This document shows, piece by piece, positions 43,403 through 52,900 of a DNA stretch of 61,013 nt (within the stretch, counting starts at the first letter, position 1; each line of letters opens with the position of its first letter). The translations under genes and the position numbers were made by a program. The notes beneath the pieces are model-generated. The model was not told the origin of the DNA. It did not search any database and saw nothing but the letters and a program-made list of their open reading frames with translations. This DNA is from Akkermansiaceae bacterium (GTDB lineage Bacteria; Verrucomicrobiota; Verrucomicrobiia; Verrucomicrobiales; Akkermansiaceae): the NCBI GenBank assembly GCA_015061985.1, contig SUVN01000015.1, positions 1 through 61,013 of the forward strand, read 5' to 3'.

Positions 43403-45436
43403 ATGAATATACGTACTTTCTCAAAAGCCGTGCTCATGATACTGCTGAGTTGCGCCGGGATAAACACCCCTGTCTCAGGCAGCGACTGGAGCTCCCCGCA
43501 CCCATTAACCCTGGAAACCAAAGCGCGTGCCACACTGCTGCCCTTTCCCAAACAGGTCACATGGGAAGGAGTGTCAGAAATCCCTGCCGCTTCTGCCTGG
43601 AGTATCAGCAAAAATGCCAACAAAATGCCCATGGTTAAAACCGCATGGGAAAGTCTGATCAAGGAAGTAAAAGGCAAAGGCAAGACACCCTACAGCGTCA
43701 AACTGATTCGGGATAAAGAACCCCTGCCGGAAGAAGCGCGGGCAGAGGGATATAAACTTTCCGTCACCGCTCAGGGAGCGACCGTTACCGCTGCCTCAGA
43801 AGCCGGATTCTTCAACGCTATTCAGACACTTCGCCAGCTGACGGCAGGCAAAAAGCTGCCGCTCTGCGAGATAACGGACTGGCCCGCCTTTGCCTGGCGC
43901 GGCTACATGCAGGACTGCGGACGCAACTTCCGCAGCGTGGAGCGTCTCAAAAAGGAACTGGATATGGCGGCTCAGCTCAAGGTGAACCTTTTCCACTGGC
44001 ATCTCACAGATTACCCGGCCTGGCACATCCAGTGCAAATCCCACCCGGAACTCAATTCACCGAAGCACCGCACCCGCGACCTGCACGACACCTATACCTA
44101 CGAGCAGATTCGCGAGGTGTGCAAATACGCCGCCAAACGCAATATCCGCATCATCCCGGAGCTGGACATGCCCGGCCACAGCGCCTATTTTAACCGCGCC
44201 TTCGGCTTCAAGATGCATACGGAAAAGGGCATGAAGATTGTGGGAGAACTGCTGGATGAGTTTTGCCGGGAAATCCCAGCTGACATGTGCCCGATTATCC
44301 ATTTCGGCGCAGATGAAGTGCGGATTCCCAATGCCGGCGAGTTTGTGGATTTTGTCACTAAAAAGCTCCAATCCCACAACCGCACTCCCATGCAGTGGGC
44401 AAGCAACCGGGACCTTCCCGTGGGCGACAGCTCCATTGAGCAACGCTGGGGCGAAGGCCCCAACACGGCAGACAAATCCATCGTCCCGGAGCGTATCACC
44501 CGCAAGGCGTTCGACTCCACCATGGGCTACACTAACCTGTTGGACCCGGCCATGCTGGTGCGGCGCTACTTCTTCATGCGCCCCTGCGGCGTAGCTAAGG
44601 GGGATGAGCTGCGTCTCGGCACCATCATGTGTATCTGGCCGGACGGCAAGGTAGACAACAAAGACAACATCCCCGGCATGTGCAGCATGTGGCCTGGCAT
44701 GTGTGCCATGGCAGAACGCGCCTGGGTGGGCGGAGGCGCAAACGGCGATGCCCTCCCGCTCGAAATGCCCGCCCCCGATACAGAAGCTCACCGCGCGTAC
44801 TGCTCCTTTGAGAAGCGCATGAACACGCTGCGCAAGCGCACCTTCAAGTCGGAGGCATTCCCCTTCTGGCCGGAATCAAACGTGGAATGGACCGTGGTGG
44901 AACCCGTTCCCTCCGCGCAGGCAGAAAGCACCCGTAAAGCCGTACTGGCGGGAGAGACAGCCAACCTGCCCACCCGCAAAGCCTACTGTGCCAACCTCTA
45001 TTTCCGCACCCGCCCGGACACCGGATATCTGGGCATGTTCATGAACGCTAAACCAGGCAACACCGTCTGGGCTGTCACCACCATCAAGTCCCCCAAAGCC
45101 GGACAGATGCCGTTCATGATTGGCTTCGATGCCCCGGCTCGCTCCAACCGCCGATGGACAGGTGTGCCCAACAACGGCGACTGGTCACAGGCCGGCACCC
45201 GCATCTGGGTAAATGGCAAGGAAGTGCAAAACCCGCGCCGCTACCGTCTCGCCGGGCAAAAAGCGCTCAAAGGTAACCAGTGGAACTTTGAAGAGCCGCT
45301 CGACCCGGAGGAAGTGTGGTGGGTGCAGGATGAAACGAGCCTGCCGCTCAAAAAGGGAAAAAATACCATCGTGATTGAGCAACCCTACATCGGCGAGCAC
45401 CAGTCCTGGGGCATCTCCCTCATCCCGCTTTTCTGA
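43403..45436 (+). CDS. Secreted beta-N-acetylhexosaminidase, glycoside hydrolase family 20
   Basis: 677-residue GH20 enzyme releasing terminal GlcNAc or GalNAc from glycans. A signal peptide (residues 1-27) precedes the N-terminal GH20b domain and the catalytic barrel. GYMQDCGRNFRSV, NLFHWHLTDYPAWH and IPELDMPGHSAYF are barrel strands. The catalytic pair is D304-E305 in HFGADEVRIPN, where Asp positions the substrate acetamido group and Glu is the acid. The last 170 residues form an extra beta-domain (NLPTRKAYCANLYFRTRP, GTRIWVNGKEV), possibly carbohydrate binding. In a mucin degrader this enzyme trims O-glycan chains outside the cytoplasm. Confidence 0.94.
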   Translation: MNIRTFSKAVLMILLSCAGINTPVSGSDWSSPHPLTLETKARATLLPFPKQVTWEGVSEIPAASAWSISKNANKMPMVKTAWESLIKEVKGKGKTPYSVKLIRDKEPLPEEARAEGYKLSVTAQGATVTAASEAGFFNAIQTLRQLTAGKKLPLCEITDWPAFAWRGYMQDCGRNFRSVERLKKELDMAAQLKVNLFHWHLTDYPAWHIQCKSHPELNSPKHRTRDLHDTYTYEQIREVCKYAAKRNIRIIPELDMPGHSAYFNRAFGFKMHTEKGMKIVGELLDEFCREIPADMCPIIHFGADEVRIPNAGEFVDFVTKKLQSHNRTPMQWASNRDLPVGDSSIEQRWGEGPNTADKSIVPERITRKAFDSTMGYTNLLDPAMLVRRYFFMRPCGVAKGDELRLGTIMCIWPDGKVDNKDNIPGMCSMWPGMCAMAERAWVGGGANGDALPLEMPAPDTEAHRAYCSFEKRMNTLRKRTFKSEAFPFWPESNVEWTVVEPVPSAQAESTRKAVLAGETANLPTRKAYCANLYFRTRPDTGYLGMFMNAKPGNTVWAVTTIKSPKAGQMPFMIGFDAPARSNRRWTGVPNNGDWSQAGTRIWVNGKEVQNPRRYRLAGQKALKGNQWNFEEPLDPEEVWWVQDETSLPLKKGKNTIVIEQPYIGEHQSWGISLIPLF

Positions 45437-45478
45437 GTTACAGATAACGCTTGAGAAGCCCACTACGCTACTCCCGGT

Positions 45479-46372
45479 TTAACCGGCGTGCAAAGTTCTA
45501 AATTCTCCATACCATCGTCTGACGGCTCGGCGGATGGTTTCCTCTGCCGTTGGCATGGAGATTCCGAATGCCGCCAGACGCGTGGATACCATGGCGGTGT
45601 GGCGCGGGCGGGGCTCGCGGAAGAATGACACCTCATCCAGCTTCTGCGGCCCCACCTCCGGCACAGAGGGAAGCATTCCACCCTGCACCGCTTCATCCAA
45701 CGCCACGCGAGCGCAGTCCCACCAGCTCATCGGTTCCCCCCGTGAGCAGACATGAAAAACACCCTTTGCTCCCGCTGATGCCAGAGCCAGCACCACACGG
45801 GCTATATCCTCCGCATCCGTGGGCAGAGAAGTTTTGTCTGCAATAGCCGCGAGGGGATACCCCGCCAACGCCTTAGCCACCACACTCTCCGCAAAACCGG
45901 GCTTCGCCGGATTCCCGCAAATCCAGGAAACACGGGCGATGATACTCTCTGCCCAGGCTTCCTGCACCTGCAACTCGCCCTCCCGCTTACTCTCGGCATA
46001 CACGCAGGCCGGGCGGCATTTGGCGCTCTCGTCCTTCAGCCCGTCCCGGCGACCATCCAGCACGTAATCCGTGGACAAATGCACAAACCGAGCCCCCGTG
46101 TGGCGACAGGCCAGCGCCATGGCAGCCGGAGCCACGGCATTGATGAGATGTGCGCACAGCGGGTCATCTCCACAGGCCTCCAGCCCGCTGATGGCAGCAC
46201 AGTTCACCACCAGCTCCGCCCCACTGCCCAGCACCATCTCCGACACCGCTTCCGCATCCTCCAGAGGGCACGCCGCATGAGCAGGAGCCAGCACCTCTGC
46301 CCCGCTCTCCACAGCTACCCTGCACACCACCTGCCCCGTTCTACCCGTCCCTCCGAATACCAGTATCTTCAT
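45479..46372 (-). CDS. dTDP-4-dehydrorhamnose reductase-like sugar-nucleotide reductase
   Basis: 297-residue short-chain dehydrogenase of the RmlD family. MKILVFGGTGRTGQVV is the NAD(P)-binding loop, NCAAISGLEACGDDP the region of the family's NAAAxT motif, STDYVLDG and YAESKREGE the catalytic Thr/Tyr/Lys region. RmlD makes dTDP-L-rhamnose for O-antigen or wall polysaccharide; without other rml genes nearby the exact substrate is open, and a methionine adenosyltransferase beta-like role is another possibility. The start at 46372 lies eight bases past the -10 box; a GTG at 46378 is two codons upstream. Confidence 0.8.
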   Translation of the reverse strand: MKILVFGGTGRTGQVVCRVAVESGAEVLAPAHAACPLEDAEAVSEMVLGSGAELVVNCAAISGLEACGDDPLCAHLINAVAPAAMALACRHTGARFVHLSTDYVLDGRRDGLKDESAKCRPACVYAESKREGELQVQEAWAESIIARVSWICGNPAKPGFAESVVAKALAGYPLAAIADKTSLPTDAEDIARVVLALASAGAKGVFHVCSRGEPMSWWDCARVALDEAVQGGMLPSVPEVGPQKLDEVSFFREPRPRHTAMVSTRLAAFGISMPTAEETIRRAVRRWYGEFRTLHAG

Positions 46373-46380
46373 ATCCACAT

Positions 46381-46407
46381 TCTATACCACGCCACCGTCG
46401 GATGCAA
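46381..46407 (-). promoter_or_regulatory. Promoter of the RmlD-like gene
   Basis: On the minus strand TTGCAT (46407-46402), a short 15-base spacer, TATAGA (46386-46381). Start codon eight bases downstream. Confidence 0.45.
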
Positions 46408-46490
46408 CATTTCATCCTCTTCCGCAGCAATTTTCAGACAGACAGGGCGAAATACAAAGGCCATCCCAAGCGAGTACTACAGACCGATGC

Positions 46491-47261
46491 TCAGGCGGTC
46501 GGGTAAATGACACGCTGCAGATACAAGCCCTCTGCCGGGGCGCAGTAGCGGGTTTTGGGCGCATCAAGCGCTGTCAGCATTACGGCTAAATCTGCGGCCG
46601 ACATCCGCCCGCGGGCAACCTGGTGGGCGGTTCCCACCAGCATTCGCACCATGCGATACATGAAACCATTGCCATGGAAGCGCAGGCGAAGCATCCCCTG
46701 CCCGTCGCGCTGCAAGGTGGCTGAATATATGGTGCGCGCATAGAATCCGGGGGGCGGCGGCACGGGTTCATTGCCACGGCTGGCAGCAAAGCGACGGAAA
46801 TCATGCGTACCGACATAGACCTGCAATGCCTCCGCCAGTGCTTCCTCAGAAAACGCATGCGGCACATGCCATACGCGACCGCTCAGAAAGGGGCTCAGAA
46901 CGGGCTCACGACAGATGAGGTATTCGTACACCTTGCCCACGGCATCAAAGCGCGCATGGAAGTCCTGAGCCACCGTACGGGCCTCCAGAATGCGGATAGC
47001 GGACGGCAGGTGGGCATTCAAGGCAGCTACCCAGTTCTCCGGGCTCATGCGGCAGGTCTCCGGGATATCGGAATGGAACACCTGAGCCTGCGCATGCACC
47101 CCGGCATCCGTGCGCCCGGATGCAGCAATGCGGGCAGGCGCACGCAGGATGCGCGCCATCGCGGCTTCGATGATATCCTGAATAGTCTCCCCGCCGCGCT
47201 GGCTCTGCCAGCCGCGGTAGGAAGCACCATCGTATGCACAGGTGAACAGAAGTCGGGGCAT
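46491..47261 (-). CDS. truA: tRNA pseudouridine synthase A
   Basis: 256-residue TruA, which makes pseudouridine at tRNA positions 38-40. The catalytic Asp is in ASGRTDAGVHAQAQV, YDGASYRGWQSQ is the N-terminal motif, and FHGNGFMYRMVRMLVG is the conserved C-terminal block. Length is typical. It lies behind the acidic-tailed lipoprotein gene and its terminator on the same strand; no good promoter is visible in the 72-base gap, so it may depend on read-through. Confidence 0.95.
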   Translation of the reverse strand: MPRLLFTCAYDGASYRGWQSQRGGETIQDIIEAAMARILRAPARIAASGRTDAGVHAQAQVFHSDIPETCRMSPENWVAALNAHLPSAIRILEARTVAQDFHARFDAVGKVYEYLICREPVLSPFLSGRVWHVPHAFSEEALAEALQVYVGTHDFRRFAASRGNEPVPPPPGFYARTIYSATLQRDGQGMLRLRFHGNGFMYRMVRMLVGTAHQVARGRMSAADLAVMLTALDAPKTRYCAPAEGLYLQRVIYPTA

Positions 47262-47273
47262 GTCCGGAGATGA

Positions 47274-47311
47274 GAAAAAGGCCGCAGCTCTGCGGTGGAG
47301 AAGCTGCGGCC
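47274..47311 (-). terminator. Terminator between the acidic-tailed lipoprotein gene and truA
   Basis: Perfect 10-bp GC stem (47280-47289/47302-47311) followed on the minus strand by five T. It should stop most transcription before truA. Confidence 0.85.
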
Positions 47312-47333
47312 CGAATCAAAGATTTACGCGCAA

Positions 47334-48245
47334 TCAGATTTCGATGTCGAGCATGTCGTCACCGGCATCCTCAGAGGAATCATCGGAAGCTTCGTCGGTC
47401 GTCTCCTCGGTGGATTCCTCAGAACCGGCATCACCGGTGTCCACGTCGAGGGAGAGGTCATCGTCGCCGCCATCGGTGGTTTCTTCCTCTGTCGTTTCCT
47501 CCGTAGCATCGTCCGTAGCATCGTCGGTGGAAACATCAGCGGCATCATCAGAGGTCTCCTCCGTGGCCTCCTCACCGCCTTCCTCCTCAGCGGCAGCCTC
47601 GCGGTCATCAGCGGGCACGGGGATGGTCACCTCCTCCTCAGCCTCCACGGAAGCGGATTCGGGGATTTCGGGGCAGTCCTCAGCCTTGTCGAAGCGGGTC
47701 ATAGGGAACTCTGCGGGAGAAGCCACATAGTCCAGCGCAGCCTTGAGCTTGGCAGAGCCGTAGCACTCGGCAAAGTTGGGCGGGTTGTTGGCGTTCTGGT
47801 CTTCCGCATTGTAGATGTACTTGGCACCGGCTTCCACCTGTTCCTGAGGCGTGGCATCGGCGGCTGCGCCGGAATTGGCACCCACGGTGCGCACTAACAG
47901 GCTATCCACTACCTCGCCGTCATACTCAGAAACGGGCTTACTGGCACGCACGCGTCCAATCTGGCGGGCAAGGCGGCAGGTGGCATCGGAATAAGCAGCG
48001 GCATCGCTGTTCACCAAGGCGTTACCGCCCATGCTGAACACACGCACGCTGGCATTCTGATAGCGCTTGTTAAGGGCTTCCACGCGGGGAGCAGCGGCCT
48101 CAGCCGTCTTGTAGCTGGTCACTTTCTGCAGCTCGGCAGTCAATTCTTCAGCCAGCTGTGCAGCCGTCATTTCTTCCTTCTGGCAGGAAGTAAGTGCACC
48201 CAGAGCCACCAGGGCGCAAGTAGGAATGAAGAGAAAACGTTTCAT
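47334..48245 (-). CDS. Lipoprotein with long acidic Asp/Glu/Thr tail
   Basis: 303-residue protein with a lipoprotein signal peptide ending LGALTSC. Residues about 22-195 form a helical domain (AAQLAEELTAELQKVTSYKTAE, AAYSDATCRLARQIGRV). The last 105 residues are almost entirely Asp, Glu, Thr, Ser and Ala in short repeats such as EETTEEETTDGGDDD, ending DDMLDIEI. This tail should be disordered and highly negative, able to bind cations or basic partners or to act as a spacer in the envelope. No family is recognised. The codon pattern in the tail is repetitive (GAT/GAA/ACC), so length may vary between strains. Transcribed from a TTGACA promoter with a leader of about 20 bases. Confidence 0.8.
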   Translation of the reverse strand: MKRFLFIPTCALVALGALTSCQKEEMTAAQLAEELTAELQKVTSYKTAEAAAPRVEALNKRYQNASVRVFSMGGNALVNSDAAAYSDATCRLARQIGRVRASKPVSEYDGEVVDSLLVRTVGANSGAAADATPQEQVEAGAKYIYNAEDQNANNPPNFAECYGSAKLKAALDYVASPAEFPMTRFDKAEDCPEIPESASVEAEEEVTIPVPADDREAAAEEEGGEEATEETSDDAADVSTDDATDDATEETTEEETTDGGDDDLSLDVDTGDAGSEESTEETTDEASDDSSEDAGDDMLDIEI

Positions 48246-48273
48246 GGAGGAAATAAGATAATCTACGTTATGA

Positions 48274-48302
48274 AAATTAGCAGGATTTTATGCTTCTGTC
48301 AA
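48274..48302 (-). promoter_or_regulatory. Promoter of the acidic-tailed lipoprotein gene
   Basis: On the minus strand TTGACA (48302-48297), 17-base spacer, TAATTT (48279-48274). Leader of about 20 bases. Confidence 0.65.
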
Positions 48303-48389
48303 GGTAAAGTGTCACGTTTAGTTTTTTTTTTCATATTCCTGCACCAAAATGGGCAAGCAATACGCCACAGGACTCTCGAATGCGCTGAT

Positions 48390-48875
48390 TCACGGTTTCG
48401 GAGGGTCCGGCAGGATGTCTTCATAAATGCCGGGAGAGGAATCTTCTATCACGGTTGCGCCGACGCAGCGTGAATAGAACTCTGCAGGGCCGACTCCGCC
48501 GATAACGGCATAGGCATACCCCAGAGCTCGCATCTGTTCGAGGGCAGTCACGAGCATCGCCTTGCCGATACCGCCCTGACGCGCCTCCGGGTCCACCCCC
48601 ATGGGGCCAATGAAGCCGCGAGCCGTTGCATCGTAGCAGACAAAGCCGATGATGCGTTTCTCCTGCGTGGCGATGAAACAGCCCACAGGCTGATGCCCCA
48701 TGGCCACCTTGCACTCGCTCACCCATTTGGGGCTGAAGGTTCGTCCCACCCAATCGGCCACAATGTGGCGCTCAAAGGGATTGCAAAGGCGCACCCGAAT
48801 CCCCTGCTCCAGCAGAGCGGCTCGCAGGGGTGCCCCCTCCGGCAACTTCCAGAGCCTGACCAGCATATCCGTCAT
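48390..48875 (-). CDS. GNAT-family N-acetyltransferase
   Basis: 161-residue acetyltransferase of the GNAT fold. The acetyl-CoA pyrophosphate loop is in GVDPEARQGGIGKAMLV, preceded by IGFVCYDATARGFIG; the C-terminal strand is YAVIGGVGPAEFYSRCVGA. The substrate is unknown. The start at 48875 (MTDMLVRLW) is preferred because TATTGG ends eight bases upstream; TTG 48887 and ATG 48866 are alternatives. It lies between a terminator and the acidic-tailed lipoprotein promoter and appears monocistronic. Confidence 0.85.
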   Translation of the reverse strand: MTDMLVRLWKLPEGAPLRAALLEQGIRVRLCNPFERHIVADWVGRTFSPKWVSECKVAMGHQPVGCFIATQEKRIIGFVCYDATARGFIGPMGVDPEARQGGIGKAMLVTALEQMRALGYAYAVIGGVGPAEFYSRCVGATVIEDSSPGIYEDILPDPPKP

Positions 48876-48910
48876 CTTTTCAGCCAATAAATCAGATGTA
48901 GTTAAAAGAA

Positions 48911-48944
48911 AAGAGGCGGGAAACCCTCAACCGGGTCTCCCGCC
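48911..48944 (-). terminator. Terminator of the ExbB/ExbD/TPR operon
   Basis: Interrupted stem (48915-48921/48938-48944 plus inner 48923-48926/48933-48936) followed on the minus strand by CTCTTTTCTTTT. Confidence 0.75.
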
Positions 48945-48962
48945 CCAGTGGAATCTGTCGTA

Positions 48963-49961
48963 TCAGTCCTTCTTACGATCCTTGGCGGCGTTGTAGTAGT
49001 AGGTGGCAGCTTTGTCCACCACCTCATCCTTCGCCTCCGGGTCATACACCGTCTTCAGCAGCTGAGCCATGGCCACAGCATCGCGGAAATTGACGGGGGC
49101 ACCGCTCCAGGCCTTGGCATCCAGAGGAGTCTTCACCGACTTGGCATAATCCTGCACGCCGGGCATGTTCCACAGCAGATTGAATGCACGCTTCATCGCA
49201 TCCACCGGCAGCTCGGGAGACACGCCATGGTGGCTGACCACACACTGGCAGAAACGGTCAATGGCCTCGCCGGCCGTCTTGGCATTCTCAGCCGTGACAC
49301 CGCCCTTCACCTTGGCCTCCAGGGCACAGGCATGGGCATAGCAGAGCCAGCCGTACACCTCAGAGGAAACCGTCTTGAGCAGCTCCTTATCCTTGAGCAT
49401 GGCCTCAACCGGGGCCGCATCACCGCCGTTGGCGGCAGCTGCCACCACGGGGGCTACCTTCGCCACCGTCAGGTCAAAGTCGTTCAGCGAGGGATCATCC
49501 TTCGGCAGGCCGTCTGCCAGACCGGGCACAGCAGCCCAATCCTTCTGGCGCACGGCTGTCTTGAGCTCGTACACAGAGGCTATGGCTGAGGGATTCCCCG
49601 GCAGGCCGAGGTAGCGCGCATACTTCTGCTTCACCTTGGCCAGCTCCTTGCGGGCGGCATCGAGGTCCCCGGCGCGGTACTCGCCGATAGCATCCACCAG
49701 ATCATCCGGGGTCATCAGCATGAAGAGGGCGCAGGACTTCACGTCCATCTGCATCTTCTGGTCAACGGCACCCTTGGGGATGTACTGGAACACGTTCTTA
49801 CCGCCGGCAGCCTCGATGACCTGAACAGCCGGTTTCTTCATCTTCCCGGCCTGCACATAGGCACGAAGCTTGTCCTGAGCCGCACCCTCTTCCTGTGCCC
49901 CGGCAAAGGGAGCACAGCAGAGAAGAGCTGCAGCAAATCCGATAATATTAGTTAATTTCAT
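48963..49961 (-). CDS. Secreted protein of unknown function, last gene of the ExbB/ExbD operon
   Basis: 332-residue protein with a signal peptide ending AGAQ and a largely helical mature part (YRAGDLDAARKELAKVKQKYAR, VSSEVYGWLCYAHACALEAKV). No family is recognised; the helix pattern suggests short TPR-like repeats. It begins 20 bases after the 1135-residue TPR gene stop and ends at a terminator, so it is the fifth member of the operon. A periplasmic role alongside the TPR protein and the ExbB/ExbD motor is inferred from position alone. Confidence 0.75.
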   Translation of the reverse strand: MKLTNIIGFAAALLCCAPFAGAQEEGAAQDKLRAYVQAGKMKKPAVQVIEAAGGKNVFQYIPKGAVDQKMQMDVKSCALFMLMTPDDLVDAIGEYRAGDLDAARKELAKVKQKYARYLGLPGNPSAIASVYELKTAVRQKDWAAVPGLADGLPKDDPSLNDFDLTVAKVAPVVAAAANGGDAAPVEAMLKDKELLKTVSSEVYGWLCYAHACALEAKVKGGVTAENAKTAGEAIDRFCQCVVSHHGVSPELPVDAMKRAFNLLWNMPGVQDYAKSVKTPLDAKAWSGAPVNFRDAVAMAQLLKTVYDPEAKDEVVDKAATYYYNAAKDRKKD

Positions 49962-49981
49962 ATATCGAGTCTGGTAAAAGG

Positions 49982-52900
49982 TTAGCGTTGCTTAATCTTG
50001 CTCTGGAAATCCTTGTTAGCCTTATCTTCACGCTGCACCCCGGCATCAGCCTTGTACTTGTTGAGGTCGTTTTCCACAGCGTTGAAGGCGTCACGTTCGG
50101 CCGGAGTGAACTTCTCGACAAGGTTGCTGCGCTTGACGAGAGTGACGTACTGCTGACCGGTGTTCCAGGCATTCCAGCGGTCGGAAGCCTTGAAGTTACC
50201 CTTCAGACGGTCACCGGAGGCAGGATTATTGCGCTCCCAGAAGAGCTTCATAATCTGCTGACATGCCGGAGCCGAATAGGTCACATTACCCTTGTTCTGG
50301 TTATAGAGGTTCATATAGGTCTGCAGAGCCTCCTTCACCTTACCGGACTTGGCGTAGGCCTCACCCAGCATCATGAGCATATCCAGACGGTCGTTATTCT
50401 TGGCACGGTTAATCGTGATGTACTTGTTAGCCGATTCCACGGCGGCGGCGGCATTGCCGGAGCGCAGGTTCAGCTTCGTCAGGCCCATGAGAGCCGGAGC
50501 AGCCACGGACACAGAGGGAGAGTTGGCAATCTGCGTGTAGAGCTCGGCAGCCTCCTTCTGCTTGGCGGCATCCTTGGAGAACGCCAGCGCATTGGCCTTG
50601 CCCAGCTGTGCTTCACCCTTCATGTCGGTATTGCGATCCAGCACCTTCTGGAAGTAGGTGGTGGCCAGATTGATTTCCTCCGTCTTGGATGTCGGATCCG
50701 GGAACTCAGAGACGTAGCGCACCAGATAGTCACCCACCTGCACGCAGATGAAGTTCGTGAGGTCATCCGGCTGGAATTCGCGGGTCATCTCACGGAAGGT
50801 GGCCTGAATATCATTCGTCAGCTTATTCTTGGCACCCTCATCCTCAAGCCCCTTGAGCTCTTCGTTCATGGCGCGAATCTGAGCCATGCGGAAGATAGCA
50901 CGAGCGTACTTGTCGGTCGGCTGAATACCCGGGAAGTTGGTGAAGTGCTGCGTCTTCTCCTCGAGAGAGAGATCCTTGTTCTCGTAGGTCTTGACACCGG
51001 CCACGTATGCCTTCACATAAGCATTGATGGTCTTCTCCAGCTCGGGTTCGGCCTGGTTCTTGCTGTGGTTGTAGGTAGCCTCACGACCGATGACGGTGCG
51101 GGCACGCTCCACAGCAGCCGTGAAGCTCTCCTTGTCCTTGACGGTAGCCAGCATCTCGGAAACCATCTGCAGCGAATAGTTACAACCCTCATGGTCGGCA
51201 TCCTTCCAGAAGCGGTCAACGTAGCCCTTCACGCGGGCAGCCTGAGCCTCATCGGACTCGCCGTCCTTCTTGATTTCCTTACCATAGCTGGCGAGCCAGT
51301 AGAGTGCGTTGGCGGCAGTATTCTTACCCTTGCCGTCCGGCATGGCGAGAGCTGCATCAGCAGCGCGTTCCAGAGCATCGATGGCACCCTGCTTCATGGC
51401 CATCTCTTCCTTCATGATGTTGACACTGGCCGTGAGCAACTCCGCAATGGCGTAGTAGTCACAGGTCTTCCAGTTGTCGGTAATCACCTTGAAGTAGGCC
51501 AGGGCCTGATCCTTGAGCTTATCCTGAGCCTCGGTATCAGCCGTGCGCTCGGCCTTCTTCATGTAGGCATCTGCCACGTTGTAATGCATGTGGTGCACCA
51601 TGATATTCTCCTCCATGCTGAGGGAGGGGTAAGCCTTGGCATACTCCTCGAAGACGGCGATAGCCTCATCGAACAGCTTGGCATCCTGACGCGCCTTCTT
51701 CATGTAGGCATCAATCAGGAAGTAATAGGCCTGATTGCCGTAGGTTGCCACTTCCTTCGCATTGAGCGCCTCCTTACCCTCACCGACGACAAGAATCTTG
51801 CCGGAGAGCAATTCCTTGGCGGCAGGAATCAGCTCATCATACATCTGCTGCTTATAGTAAGCCGCAACGATAGAGTACTGAGCCGTGGCGTAGAACTTAT
51901 TGGAGGGGTTGTCCTTGTACTCATTTTTCACCGCCTCGGCGGCGGGAATAACCTCTGCCCACTGCTGCTGACCGAGCAGACGGCGCAGCTTGTTGAATGC
52001 CAGGCTCTTGCTCTGACCTTCTCCCAGTTCGCCTCCATCCACGCGCTTCTCGTACTTGGCACCGCCCTCTTCATCGCCGACAGCATAGCAGAGCTGGGAA
52101 AGCTGCATGAAGATGGTGTTGGTCAACACATTCTGCACAGGCTTGCCGTCCTTCTCCTCCACCTTGCCGTCCTTGCCCTTCTTGGCACCGCTGGAAAGAT
52201 TCGGGTAGCGGTCGGCCAGCACCTGGAACGCGGCTCGTCCCAAACGGTTGGAGCCCATGTTGAGCGCGGCATTACCCGTGTACATAATGGCGAGGCCTTC
52301 CAGCTTCTGAGCGTTGCTCATCATGTCCTTGTAGACCGCAAAGGTCTTCTTCTGGCGAGCAATGGAATAGGAAGCGCCCGTAGCCGGGTCGGAAAGAGCA
52401 CCGGGATACTTGCCCAGAGCCTTGATATTATCCACCAGATTCACGCTCACTTCGTGCACATCCGGCACCAGCCCGAACAGCATGTTGGCCGAACGAACAG
52501 CATCAACGCCGATTTCGGGATTGCTGCCCATGTTCTTATTGGCGGCTGAAGCCGCCACAACACCGTAGTTCAGGAACTTCGCCGCATGCGTGGCAGCACG
52601 CAGCGGATCCATGCGGTAACTGGCGGGACTGGATTCGATGGTCTTGTGCACCCAGGCAACGTTCTCCGGGTTCTTGGTAGCCACCTTGACAATGGTGCCA
52701 AGACCGGCCATAGCCAAATCATCCGGCACACGCCCCTTGGACTTGCGGGACATCTCCAGATACTGACCGGCCTTCTTGAAGTCCGGCTGCGGCTTGAGCA
52801 GGTAGGACTGCACCAGCAGGAAGCACACGCGACCGTCCAGCTTCAGCTGGCGTTCCGTGCGGCTCACCTTGTTCTTCTTCAGCAGGTCCAGATACTCCTC

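Noticed and set aside
49988..52549. 853-codon open frame antisense to the TPR gene
   Set aside because: Leu/Gly/His-rich shadow of a confidently identified gene, with no motif and no promoter.
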